Source of the DNA: Chionis minor
Lineage: Eukaryota; Chordata; Aves; Charadriiformes; Chionididae
Length of the DNA stretch: 64,000 nucleotides
Assembly: GCA_013398295.1 (NCBI GenBank)
Contig: VZSF01001063.1
Location: 399,672-463,671 of the forward strand
Direction: 5' to 3'
Shown: positions 38,101 to 50,500 of the stretch, piece by piece
How the letters are laid out: the number at the start of each line of letters is the position of its first letter
Numbering within the stretch: position 1 is the stretch's first letter
Translations under genes and position numbers: made by a program
Notes under the pieces: generated by a model
The model's database searches: none
What the model saw: the letters and a program-made list of their open reading frames with translations, nothing else
What the model was told of the DNA's origin: nothing

Positions 38101-41100
38101 CAGGACTTTCAGCACGTTCAGAAAAAATCAAGCTTCTTTCAACCAGCATATCACAGTCTCCCAGAAATGGAAGCACACCCAAAATACTTGTGAACTGTCT
38201 TGGTATATCATGTTCAGTATTGCAGATAGACGTTCCCTATCAATTGGGGATGACAGCAGTGGCAGCATTGCACCACCCTAATAGTGATATTCTAACCCAA
38301 GTGTGTCCTGTATTTCATAGATTACGCTATTTGGAATTATTTATGCTTCCAGTACTTCCAGATCCTGAGGTCATTACACACTGTTCAAACCAAGATGACC
38401 AGAATCAGTGATGTGATTGAATATGGTTATCAAATCTGTACTGTACTCTGTGGGGTTTGCTTTCTTCTGGAAGACGGTAGACTTTAGATGGAGAAAGAAT
38501 CTGGCTTAAGACTTCCCTCCGCCCTCACCCTGTACTGCATCAGCAGCACTGCAGGAGAAATACAGGGCTTTATTTCACTGGGCACATACAAAAAAGCCCA
38601 CAAACAAGTAAAAACCAAGTGGCTGCATTTTAATATGAGCAAAGAAGAAATTCTAATGTAAATTAGTAATGAGTGGCATAAAAGGTTGTGGTGCTGGATC
38701 TTCCGCTGAGTGAAGCTAAAACTCCTCAGCCAGAACATTGTATTGCCAGATGCGGAGTAGAAAGCAGAGGAAGTGCGGGCAGAAACTTCACAGTGCTGCA
38801 CAAACCCGACCGCAGGCACCCATCTTTGCCTGGCAGGACCTTATCTCACCCAGCAGGGCTGCAAAACAGCACTCAGCCTCAGACTTGGCCAGTGTCTGGG
38901 TGTAAAGTTGTGGGTTTCCAGCTCTAAGTGTGTTATCAGCCACTCCTTCCACCTGCAGGTCAGCTCCTGTGAAAGGGGAGTGCTTCTCCACTTGATGCTG
39001 AGAATTTGCAAGTCAGGGACTATTTTTCCAAGTCAGGACAAGGCAGCACAGGTCTGCACGCCTTGGTGGGTGCTGGCGTGTGCAGGACGTGGGCGGCATC
39101 CCCACATCAGCTACACAACTCGGACAAAGGCAAGGCGGGAATTGCACTGGTCTGACAGTGACAGCGGAAGGAGGCACAATTGTTATGAAGCTCTGCAGTT
39201 CCACAGCCTTAAGCAAGGTCAGGTATAGTCTAACACAGCTCCTACAACAAGTTTAGGTTTTGGGGAAGGGGGGCACCCCTAGGTAATACTTTCAATAACT
39301 ACACTTTGTTTGGCCAGTCAGCTGTTCAGCATAGTATTTAACTGTGTCACTCAGGTCTCTGAAAACGCATTAATTTCATGTGGTTGTAAACCTCTGAGAC
39401 CAGTTAAGCTGTTGCCTGTGCTATATTAAAGAGTGAGCATTAATTGGTAGGAGCAAAGCGCTGGGCATGGGTCCTCTTGAGGAGCAGCCCAGCTCCCACT
39501 GTAATCCTTTGGTCCTGGATCAGCTCCTCCGAAGCACATTCCACCTGTGGCTCTGCTAAGCGACGCACCTGGTCATCGGGCTCCACGTTAAATGGGTATC
39601 ATCACACACAGCCCAAAGCACAAAGCGGCTTTGAAATATGATTCATTGTTTGAGACAGGGTTGGTATTAGCGGACGGCAGTTCATACCAGTAACAGGAAA
39701 TTATTCGGGGGGAGGGGAAGTGGTGCCCAGGGAAAAAGTTCAGAATCTGCTTTAATAAGGCACTAACACTTTTTATAAGCACAGGGGGATATACAATTAA
39801 ATACTAAATGAAATATCAGCTGCAAGTGCAACTACAAATGAACCATTGATTCCTTAGACAATCATACAGTGCTTCAGATCTCCTAAATGCTCTGCCAGGT
39901 ATTAGGTTTTAGGCTACACTACTACTGATTTGGGTTCAGTTTTTCTCTGTAAGTCTTCTGTGGAGCTGAAGTTTGATTTAATGCTCTTTGGTCCCCTACC
40001 CCCACCTCATATAGTCCCGAATTTCACAAGGCAGACAAACTCCATCCATTAAGCCATTACTGACCTTGTTGTGATAAAGATGGGATGCAACACACAAATA
40101 TTGATAAAACCAATCAAAATTACATAACGGCCTTTAAAAAAGGTCAAAATTGAAAGAAAATAATTCTTCTTCAATATCTTCTTTTTAAAATGATCTCATC
40201 GAAATCAGCACATTGACTGAGAAATTGCAGAGGTCAAGATCTACAAGCAGCAGTCAAATCTGCAGAAGGCTGGTTGTGTTTCCACAGTGCTGGGCTCTTC
40301 AATCCAAGCGTTGGCATCAAAGGCGTTTTCCTGCTTTTCCCTGGTGCTCAACATTCAGTGCCTCCTGCTAAGACAAACCCTGCAACCACTGGCTGAGCAG
40401 TGCCTGGTTCCCCAAATCACACCTCCGCTGCATTGTGCTGTGAGCGCGCCGGCCCACGGCATGACACACGTATTTGGGATCTATTAAGGGCTTTCATTAC
40501 ACAGTCTGTCTATTCTGGATTTTATTACACTGTCTTTATTTATCTCACTGTTTCATATAACACATTTGTCTAAGTGGGCAAAATTGATTTTACCAGACTA
40601 ACTTTGAACCGATCATGTTCCTCATTCCAGGCAAATACATTATCAGGAGGCCAGAACAAAATAAACTGTAACCGTAGGAGAGGACAAGCTTCCTGAAGGA
40701 TATATTTATTTCACTGTGCTATCCTACTGCTGTCTACATTTTATTTTAAGTAACTTTATTACAGCCAAAGTAAAAGCATATTCAGTTTCTCATTAGAAGA
40801 TCATAAAGAGAGAATAAGTAAAAGCTATATTTTAATTGATATTAACATTGACATAAAACTGACATTTACTTATTGATAGCTTAAGAGTGAAGATAATTTA
40901 GGATCTGAGCACGTACGACTAATAATACAGACACCTGAATATAATTTTTTTATTGTAAAGAGACAGAAGTTTGATCCTGAACTTAAGCTACCCCACAGCC
41001 CTGCTTCCAGCCCTCTTAGCAGCCTTTTCCTTGGCCAGTCAAACAAAAACACTCCTGTATCAGTAAGAAGGAATCAGGGAGGAGACAAGCTAAGCAAAAT

Positions 41101-41890
41101 TGGGACTGTTTACTTCTCTTCTTAAGGAGGAAGACTTAAGAATTCCCCATCCAAAAAAGAAGATGGCCAAAAGCGGGAGCGGTAAGAGCTTTCCCCTCAG
41201 CTTTCAAAGAGGATTCAAAGAAATAAGCCTACATGATGTATTAACAACATTCACAGATGTCCTATAACCAGCTGACGAAAGAAAACAAGGGAATTGGAAA
41301 AACTTGCATTTTTAGAGAAGATGAAATGACACAGCAGAGAAGTCAGGAGAAATGCTCATCCCTGGAGGTGTGGAAAGGAGAGAAAGATGAGTTGGGGAGA
41401 AGAAGTTAGGAAGACCCGACAGGTATAAAAACACGTATGTCTTTTGGGACAGCATTTTTTCTCCTGAGAGTGTGGGCTTCTGGGATTTCGTAGACAAAAT
41501 CTTTTCCTCTGCACCTAAGAGATGTACATGTAGCCCTCTCCTAGTGGGAATTGGCAGCAGCTCTAGATCATCCCCTGTGATTTTGACCATACTTATCAGA
41601 CTGACAAGCCATGCGTAAATATAAAATGAGCATGGCTTTAGTGCAGTTTTCCCCAAAAGATCTGCCTTATGTTTGCAATCAACATAGTGTGGATGACACA
41701 GCAGTTGCATATCATGGAAAGAAACTTCACTGAATGGTATTAAAGAACTTCAGACTAACAAAGAAAGTGTTCTGTGTTGAGGAAAACAGGGAAATAATTT
41801 CAACAGCTGCTTTAATTGCTTATGTTCTTTGAAATTCATTAGTTCTGTATGTGCATATTTTATCGATTGCATATATACATATAAAAGACA
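35101..41890. other. Unique non-coding DNA
   Basis: No gene or transposon was recognised in 6.8 kb. GC-richer patches lie at 38750-39200 and 39450-39600. Frames up to 151 codons (38773-39228) occur only in the GC-richer patch, overlap others on both strands and show no domain. Confidence 0.55.
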
Positions 41891-41932
41891 CATATATCTG
41901 TAGGTATATTTATATATACCTATAGATATATG
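41891..41932. repeat. Near-perfect inverted repeat (19-bp arms, 4-base loop)
   Basis: The left arm CATATATCTGTAGGTATAT (41891-41909) and the right arm ATATACCTATAGATATATG (41914-41932) pair at 18 of 19 positions around the loop TTAT. The sequence could extrude as a cruciform or fold as an RNA hairpin. It sits in a wider TA-rich stretch, so slippage origin is possible, but the interior GTAGG/CCTAT match is not pure TA repeat. Confidence 0.9.
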
Positions 41933-44900
41933 CGTGCATACGTTCACTACACATGCAGGTATGAATGCATCTTTTGTTTACTATAGATGGGAGTTTTATG
42001 GCAAGATCTGAGAGTCCCAATTTCACTAAATGTGCTTTCCATATCTACCGTGTTCCTTCTATTAAACAAATTTCTGATAAATAAACCCATTTGAGTTTTG
42101 AATCTTAGGATCTAAGTAAAAAAAAAAATAATTAAATTCTAACCAGAGAAATAAGAACATAAAGCTTTATTGTTAGTTCTGAATTTGTTATAAAAAGGCA
42201 AAAAAAATATTTTGTATTTCAAAGATCAATCAGAAAATAGCTGTTTTGACACTTCTTTTGCATGTGAGTTTCTACCCATCCTTTACTAACAAACATACTA
42301 AAAAAGATTTTATTGTAGAAATAGATAAATCCATCTCCAGGAAAATTTGCTCAGATTATACCCTTGCTCTCAAATACCATGATTTCACAGACAAATCAGT
42401 TTTGTTTTTCTTCATTACTCTGTGGATATGAGTCTTTAAGGCCTCTTTCACTACCCATTAAGGTCACTGAGCAACTGCTAGTGGTTCTAATGTATTTGAG
42501 CTTGATGGATGTGAGAGTAAAAGGAAAACCAAAGTGATTATTTTACATTGCGGGTGCCAGTGAGTCACACTCTTGAAATCTGTTTCTTCTCAAGGCTAAA
42601 TAAAAGACGTAGATGGGAAACACTTGTTGATGAACACAGTCTTTATGCAAGAAACTGTGATAACTGAGGGAATTTATGATCCTAACACATGGCAAAGATA
42701 TGCATTTAACAATTCAGTGCATTTTATCTTAACAGGGAGTTTTACTGGGAGGAGTTAGCAAGCATTATGATAATTCTTACAGTAGCTCAAATCATGGGAT
42801 ATACTAATGACTTCTTATGGTCCTGGTAAATCTAACATGAAGTGGTTGAGATGATGGCTACTAGAACCAAATGGCTGTAAAATGTTTGCTGCTACTTAGG
42901 ACTTTCTATTAGAAGAGCTTTCTTGAGTTAAAAGGCAAAGATAATCTACACTAAAGTGATAGGAACTACTTGCATCAGGGGGTACTTGGTGGCCAGGGTA
43001 CTTCTCCACCTTGGTAAAGCAAAACCTGCAGCTCACACCTGGCAAACGCTATACAAAATGTCCTGTGATGGCTGGTGTCGACCAAGGAGCCTCCAGCCCC
43101 CCAAAATGAGAGTTGTCTTTCCCCACCACCACCCCCCCGGTGGTCTCCAGGAAGGTGGAGCAGAGGAGGTGGGTGCCAAAGGGGGCAGATGCTGTAGAGC
43201 AGTAATCAGAGGCAGTATCATTAGCCCAGCGCCAGGTCTGGCAAAGGCCAGAGAAGTATCCCAGAAAGGAGCCCCGGCCCTTGAGCAAAACCATAAAAAC
43301 AGGCAGTCGTTGAAAAATTGGAGAAATCATTAATTAACACTGCCACTATGCCTGGGTTTCTTGCAGAGAGAACATTGCAAGTCCTCGGCGGGAGTTGGGC
43401 TCACAGCCCTGGGGCGGGCAGGTTCCCCTGGCCGGGGATGCTTCCAGCATCAGCTGGGGACCAGCACTTCTCAGTGTCTCCAGGGTGGGAGCAGTCCTGG
43501 GAACAGGGCACGCAAGGAGAAATTTGGTGCTTCCCCTTACTGCATGTAAAGGAATCAAAAGCTTGACTATTCAAAGCTTTTCTTCATAAACTTTGGATAA
43601 CACCTGCTTGTTCGCAATTGCCTGACTTTATGACCACATATATATATATTGTTACACAAGTAGGAGTAAGGAAACCACCACTTGATGCACAGATTGAAAC
43701 CCTCTTGGTTGATAAAAACACAGATCCAGGCTTATTACTAAAGGAAATGATCCATGTTTTCCTTCAGGAAGGGACGTTCCTACGTTCCCTGAAAATGCAG
43801 CAGTTTATCAAGAAGTCAAACCACACACAGCCAGACTTTAGTCTGTAGCCCTCTACTCCTCTGAAAGACAACTGAGATGATACAAAAAGCAGCATGTGCT
43901 GGGATCACTGATCCCTCATTGCTTTGGACACATCCTCGTGGCAATGGATGGCAACCACACCACATTCTTCACAAATAGCTTCGAGCCTTAGAAAGTTGGG
44001 GAGAGAAATACTCAAAATATTGTTTTAAAAATATTATGGAGTAAAAAGCATATTTTCATGGGTTAGGTTTGTTTCTTTGACAGTTTTCAGGTTTTACTGG
44101 AAAAGCTAAAGCTCATCAGCCACCCCCTTTTCAGCAGCTGAGGATCAAAAGGTCTGCTTCTCATTAAAAAATGTGAAATATTTCTTAAAACACAGATAAG
44201 AACTGCTCCTCAAGATAGCCTGCTGAAAACGGAATCTCCTCGTGACCAGCCCTGCTTCAGTCTTGCTTCATCACCCATCAACTGAGCAATAGCTCCAGCC
44301 ATTACCTTGGCATACTCTTTGCTTTTCTAAATCAAGCTATTTCCTCTTCCCATCAGCTGGTTAACTGCTTTAGAGCTGCAGTTACTCCTATCTCTTCCTT
44401 CTTTGCTAGGTAAATTCTAAAAGGCAAGGTAATCGTTACTTACTCGTGTCCATGCAAAACCATTGCAGTTTAGAGGGATCACACCCTAACATGCTGCTTC
44501 TTAGTTCTTCGCACATGTTTTAGTCAACAGCATTAAAAAAAACCCCAAAAACCAACAAGAAACAAACCACACTACTCTTAACTCGAGTCTGTTAATTTGT
44601 TATTAAAACTGTCACTACAAAACTGAAAATGTGCATATATGATACATGCGGGAGTTTAAAATGAAACAGACATTAAACTCCTGTGGTTGCTTACTTTAAA
44701 TTCTCCATCAATTGTTTCTCCTTTTTCTGTCAGAGTTGTGATTCTGTATGCACACTCAGGTTGTAATTCACAGATGAGAGTTGGAGCAACTGTTTTGCAA
44801 GTAGCATTTCTGTGCAAAGTTTGTGCACAGAAATCTGATACCTCAGTTCTTTGAAATGACCAAATATTGAATTGTATGTGGGTTAGAGTAAGCCTAAAGA

Positions 44901-45130
44901 TATGTTGACAAAGTGAAGAATCAAAGAACTAGAGAATTACAGTTCAGGAACCAGGTGCAGCTATCATCTTAATTTATGATATCCTTGTTTTCATAATTAT
45001 TTCAATTGTTGTGAGAAGTGCACTTAGGCATTTTTAGGTTTAGAAAGCTGCAGGGGGGGACAAAGCAAAAAAAAAAAAGTATTTTACATTCTAAGCAAGT
45101 GCTAAACCATAATTGATGAATACCCCACAG

Positions 45131-45176
45131 TGATTGGAAACACTGATTGGAAACACTGATTGGAAACACTGATTGG
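45131..45176. repeat. 13-bp tandem repeat, 3.5 copies
   Basis: TGATTGGAAACAC repeats three times exactly (45131-45169), followed by TGATTGG. Each copy contains ATTGG, the reverse of CCAAT, so four evenly spaced CCAAT boxes lie about 13 bases apart on the minus strand. It may be a simple slippage product. Confidence 0.9.
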
Positions 45177-46278
45177 ATCTGATGGGTGAAGATGCCAGAC
45201 TTTGATACTTTATACCTTTGATATTTGCCCTGACAACAGACGCAACTGTTCCCAAGAATGATAAATGATAAAGGGTACTATTAAGACTGCAGGAAGCAGA
45301 GGTCAGAAATCAAAAATACAAATTGGTACTTCATGCAGACATTATTTTGATGCTTTCTAACACGAAAGAAATATTTCATTTAGGGTTAGAAAAGCAGTAA
45401 AAGCACTTGGAAAGATTTCAGACTTTAAGATAAATTATAGTAAATCAGTTGCATAGAAATATAGCTACCAACCTGTCATAGGAAGAACAGAAGCAATTAC
45501 ACCCTCCCTATAGATTTAAACAGACTCATTACTCATTGAAATACCTGGAATAAATATACTGCACCAGCCAATCCAGACAAGTTGTCTGTATTTAATTATT
45601 CTCGCGTAAAAGCAATTTTTTAAAGGTGGAGCAAAGTTATCATCTCGTGGATAGAAAGAGTTCATATTAGTGAGAAGCTCGTTGAGAAACAGGATGCAAA
45701 AACTTTTGTTTCAAAGACTGTCCTGATATCTAAAAAATACTGATTTGTTATTACATTTATAAGAAAAGTGAGGATTATTTTCTACTATATGCAGGTGGGT
45801 GTAGCTCTGCAAAACGCTAATCCATTTGGTTTTAAATCGAAAAGCACCTAAACCAGATTTTTAAGCCGTGCCAGTATTTATCTTTGCATATCTCGGTCTT
45901 AAACACGTGCTAAGCACCTCAGTCACACAGGCACTCATATGCCGAACATCTTAAACACTGAGTAAAAACTAGCAACAGTAAATATATGTGTATATGCGTG
46001 TAGATATATTCGTGTGTCTGTATATTTGCATGGGCAAATTTATTGCGAATTTTATATTAAGCAAAACCTCTTTTCGGCAGGAGAGGCGGCAGAAAAACCT
46101 GGTATCGTGGGTCACCAGGAAAAAAGTCTACGCCTGCGACAGCCTAAGCAGAAATCCTGCAAAGAGATAGCCATTGTCTCCCTGATGAGCCATATCTACC
46201 CAACAACCCAACTTCCATCTCCATTATCAGTTATTGAACAGATGGCTGTTCACAGGACTGGGTGAATAATGCAAACCA

Positions 46279-46385
46279 GTGTTTGCGAACAGTGGTTCAA
46301 AGTCTGAACGGCTGTTTGATTCAGCCTTGTCCGTCCACTTGTTATTCAGTGTTCACAAACATTCACGCTGAATGGGTTTCTCTTC
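46279..46385. repeat. Patch with nested imperfect inverted repeats
   Basis: GTGTTTGCGAACAGTG (46279-46294) pairs with CAGTGTTCACAAACAT (46347-46362) at about 13 of 16 positions. A second overlapping symmetry joins ATTCAGTG to CGCTGAAT. It could be the relic of a small DNA transposon or SINE, or a regulatory palindrome. No family was recognised. Confidence 0.45.
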
Positions 46386-46548
46386 ACATGGATGTTTGGA
46401 GAATGGGTCTTTTTCATACAAAACCCCATATTCATGTGCAAACAAGGGCATTTGCGTGTGAGAAAGGGTGTTCCTTATTCACCATTGGTTACTCGTGCTT
46501 CCCTACCATTATTCCCCTTTTTGAAGTGTTTGTTGTCCACCCAAGGTG

Positions 46549-46706
46549 CACGACCTAGGTGATCGAATACAAACCAAAAACAGGAGTAACACGCAGTCAG
46601 ATTCAGCGGTTCATCACGGCCTAAAAATAGTTCGTCATCCATTAAACGTGACCTTTCCAAAGGAAAGACGACTTGTAGGTAGTCGAGGACAGAAAGGACG
46701 GCGTGT
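46549..46706. promoter_or_regulatory. CpG-retaining islet
   Basis: By hand count 11 CpG occur in about 160 bases of moderate GC, far above the surrounding DNA. No repeat or gene explains it. It is a candidate unmethylated or conserved regulatory element. Confidence 0.35.
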
Positions 46707-49700
46707 GAATGAGTATTCCCCAAATTGATAAATGTCTACCCTCATTCTGGAGGTCGGTGGGTTCAGCGCAACTTGGTCACTTGAGTGGAGAATCCCCAAA
46801 CCAGCCTGAGGTTGCAGGTCCAGCGGTGGCAGAAACAGCTGTCTCAGCCTAACAGGTGCCACCCGCCTGCGTCCTGCCTTCTGCTGGAGGTAACCAGCAG
46901 CATCAATTGCCTGAGTTTGCCCCACCCGAAGTGAGGGCTCACCCAGGCTAGCTCGGATCAGCTCCAGCTGTGATCCAGCTGTGACCCCGGACCAGGTGGC
47001 TACGTTGTCCTGAACCCCTGGCAGGAGGCTCCCACGGCCGGCTGGCTCAGCTCTGGGACAGCAGCGCGTTTGGATGGTAACTTCTGACAGAGCTCAGGTT
47101 GCATCCGTAAGTTTTCTGATTGTGACAATTCTAAACTCTGTAATAAAGTGAGAATCTAGAATATCTGGATTAAAATGTCTACCCTGGTGTGAATACAGAG
47201 TTGGCTTCTTCCAGTAACACAATTCTGAACCTTTAGGACTTCAGTCACAGAAAACAGTATAAGCACTGATATCACTGTCTAACACTAGTATTTTAACTCA
47301 TTCATTCAGCTATTTTTACCTTTTAGAGTCTATCAATATTAATACTCTGAAATTAAGATTCCTTCTGTGAGCCAAACTCCTCTTGAGAGTACAGATGAGA
47401 TCGTGTGTTACATTTGACTATCCTGGGCTCTATTACTATATCATCCTTCCTTCCCCCCCCCCGGTGCTTGAGAAGTAAAAGTAAATTTGGAATGAGTTCT
47501 TTGAACCTTATCTGAGAAAATATGCTAGATGTGAAAAGTCTGCTCTCACACCCCAATACTACACGACCACTAAGTTAATGCCCTTTATTACATGGCTGTC
47601 AGTTATATGAGAACTAATTATGAATTATTAAACTGTAGAATTAAAGCTATGGCAGATCGCAGTGGGCTATGAAACCTAGTCACTTCTGTGACCAGGACTT
47701 GGTAAGTGTGTCTTTCTTGTGTCTGCTGCATAAAAGCTTTGTGGATGGCTGTCAGAAATTTAGTATGGCCCTGAACTGTAACCTTTGCATGGTGCCATCC
47801 ATAACCAAGTGACCTGCTGCAGCTCATTAAAGTTAATGTAATGGATCATTTGCTTCTAATTGTATTCATCAGCAAATTAGACTCACTTTTCAGCCGGCAG
47901 TAAGAGAGAAGAATACCGTTAAGTAGAATGAGTGCATAAAGTATGTTCTACTGTATGTTCCTTCACTCAAACTCGTGAGTATCTCACATGAGCAGAACTA
48001 GGATGAGATGACTCTTCATTATAGGAGAACATGTTTTTTACACACATAGACAGAAGAGTTTTAACACTTTACCATTCTCCTTTTCTAAATTAAGTGCAAG
48101 AAAAGTGCCTTTTAGCTCCCAGGAAAGACTTCAACTTCATCAAATATTGTGTTCTGCTATCACATATTAGTCACGTACATCAACAGATACATCGTTAGAA
48201 TACAGGCTGCACTGTATTAATAGCACTTTGCTCCTAAAATTACTTTATCATCTAAAAATAAGTATCTAGTACTTGTCATTGCTTTCCAACATACATCAAG
48301 ATCATAGGAAGTAGCACATGTGTTGCTTAAAAACTACATTTCTAAAAAGAAAATAGTCTCTTGGTGGAAGCAGTTTATTCATTCTAAAGCCTCTGGAGAG
48401 GTAATAAAGGAACAATATTTTTCTTTTATTCAGGGGTTTGGGGTTTTATTAGCCCTTATATTAAATGCAGACAATATATTGAGATAGTGTGTAGTCAGAA
48501 TCGTTTTCCATGCTACATTTTGGAAAACATTTATATATGCATATTAAAATATTTATTATTGGTTTAGACTGACCAAATTAGGCACTTAATGCACCGTGTG
48601 GTCTTACCACTGTCACATTCATTCTCCCTTATAAGGTGTTCTCACAACACAGCTTTTAAGTTCTTGGAGAACAGCATCCCATGCTATGGGACCTGCTCTT
48701 ATCATGACAAACACCAAAACACAGGTAGTAAGAGGTTATCCTGGTTCTTAATGCTTCACTGGCCGCAGTAATTTGTGCTAATATTAAATAACTGATGGAC
48801 TCAGGAGGCTAGCCCCATGTGCTCAATTTTAAAATATTAAAAAAAAAAAGTGAATATTTAAGGCACAATACAGAGTATTTAGTAAGTAGTATAAAAAGGA
48901 AATGGCCAAATCTAGTCATTGTACACAGAATACATATTTCCTTCCCCCCACTTATGCACATTATTTCAACCTGCTTCCTTGTATATGGCTCTGAATAGTG
49001 CCAAGATTGATGTGCAGATCCAAATATCATGAAGGAATACTTCCTTCCAGGCACATCGCGTGAGCCAAATTTGGCTGCTGTTGCAGGCCTCTGTCTCTGT
49101 GGATTGAGACCCGAACGGCCACAGGAGAGAAAGGAATTAAAGGGAAGCAGAAGTGGTGCAAACTGGCCACAGTTCTCACACCATCCTGCTGTCCTTAATG
49201 GACATCATCCGACACACCAGCAGCACTGGCTGGAGATGGTGGGGCTGCCCCACCTAAATGCACCATGGTGGGTTCTCCCCTGAAAAACGAAACTGGAGCC
49301 CACAAGAGAAGACAAAGCGTGTGGGTGGTCTCTGTCAGAAAGCTGCTCTAGAGCAGTGCATGCTATGTGGTCAAAATAGGGCATCTGCTTTTCCGCACCT
49401 CTGCTGGAAGGGATGAATCCAGCCTCAGGAACTTACGGAGAGAGGAACGTGCTTCATTATTCACGTGCTCAGAAGTGAATCCTAGGTGCAAGGATTCAAA
49501 GTCAAGGCTGCTCAGGTTCACAAATTTTCATTTGTATATGTAGTACTGACATACTTATTGAGGAAAAGTTCGGAGCTACAGCAAGGGTCAAAAAGGATGA
49601 CTGAATAGTGATTGAACTGAATCCTTCCTTAAATGCTGGGAAGCCTGAGCTACGTTTATTAAATGTTCATATTCTTTAGCGTTTCTTGCCAAAGCCAGAG

Positions 49701-50339
49701 AATACCAAGAAGCTAATCTCAGGTATTTCTGACCAGCCCATACTACAATTTACCACAGATCTGATGAACACTTCTCCTGAGGAGATTTGCCATCCAGATT
49801 TTGATAAAATCAGAATGCTTATCCCAACTAAATCTCGAGTGCTGATAAAACCTTGCTGTGCACCAGCAAAGAGGCCCACGCAAGCAGGCGGAGCAGGAAC
49901 TGGGTGATCCATCACTAACAGGGCACCTAACCACATCCCCTGATTTTTATATTCTGTAGGGTCTTTCATTCTCCTCGCAGTCTAAGGATGCATTCCTTCC
50001 TTACCAAGCACTGATCTAAACCTTTGCAAAATCAGTGTCTGCTCCTTTTTTCCCACTCCACCAGGTCCAGCAGTGCTCTAGAGTTTGCATTAATGCTATT
50101 CGGGGAAAGTGAATAGACAGTAGAGAGTGCAACATTTCTGTATGGCATATCAGAGGCTATTTGCAAGCTGTTAGATGGCTACTTAAGGCTAATACTCCTT
50201 TTTTGTAGTAGCTGAGGAATGGGCTGACTGGAGAATTTTCCATGCAGCGTTTTGCCCTTCTGTTAAAGTGTTTGTCTTGAATTGAATGTTTCAGTACTTG
50301 AAGTTAAGCATCTGCTCCAGTGCTTTCCTGCATGAGGGC

Positions 50340-50500
50340 CTGTATTTTCAGCTCCTGGACTTATTTGATTTCTGGTCAAGTCACTTAACACCCTTACGTT
50401 TCACTTTCTCCATCTGTGAAACGTGGAAAATTAAACTTAGCTGTCTTATGGTGGTACGGAGAGTAATTCAAAAATGTTTGTCAAGCACTTTGAGATCATA
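50340..50500 (+). mobile_element. MIR-type SINE fragment
   Basis: The run GGTCAAGTCACTTAAC, CTTTCTCCATCTGTGAAACG, GGAAAATTAAA and then TGTCAAGCACTTTGAGAT follows the order and spacing of the MIR core and 3' part (CAAGTCACTTAACCTC, CATCTGTAAAATGGG, AAGCGCTTTGAGA). It is an ancient tRNA-derived SINE shared by amniotes and here well preserved. The 5' tRNA-like region is missing or unrecognisable. Confidence 0.7.

Larger units (their letters stand above)
41933..50339. other. Unique non-coding DNA
   Basis: No gene was recognised. The stretch includes the 13-bp tandem repeat at 45131-45176, a palindrome-rich patch at 46279-46385, a CpG-retaining islet at 46549-46706, and a GC-richer part at 43030-43550 with overlapping frames on both strands (up to 125 codons, no domain). 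Confidence 0.55.

Noticed and set aside
49686..49907. 73-codon plus-strand frame with protein-like composition
   Set aside because: No acceptor/donor pair or family similarity convincing enough to call an exon.
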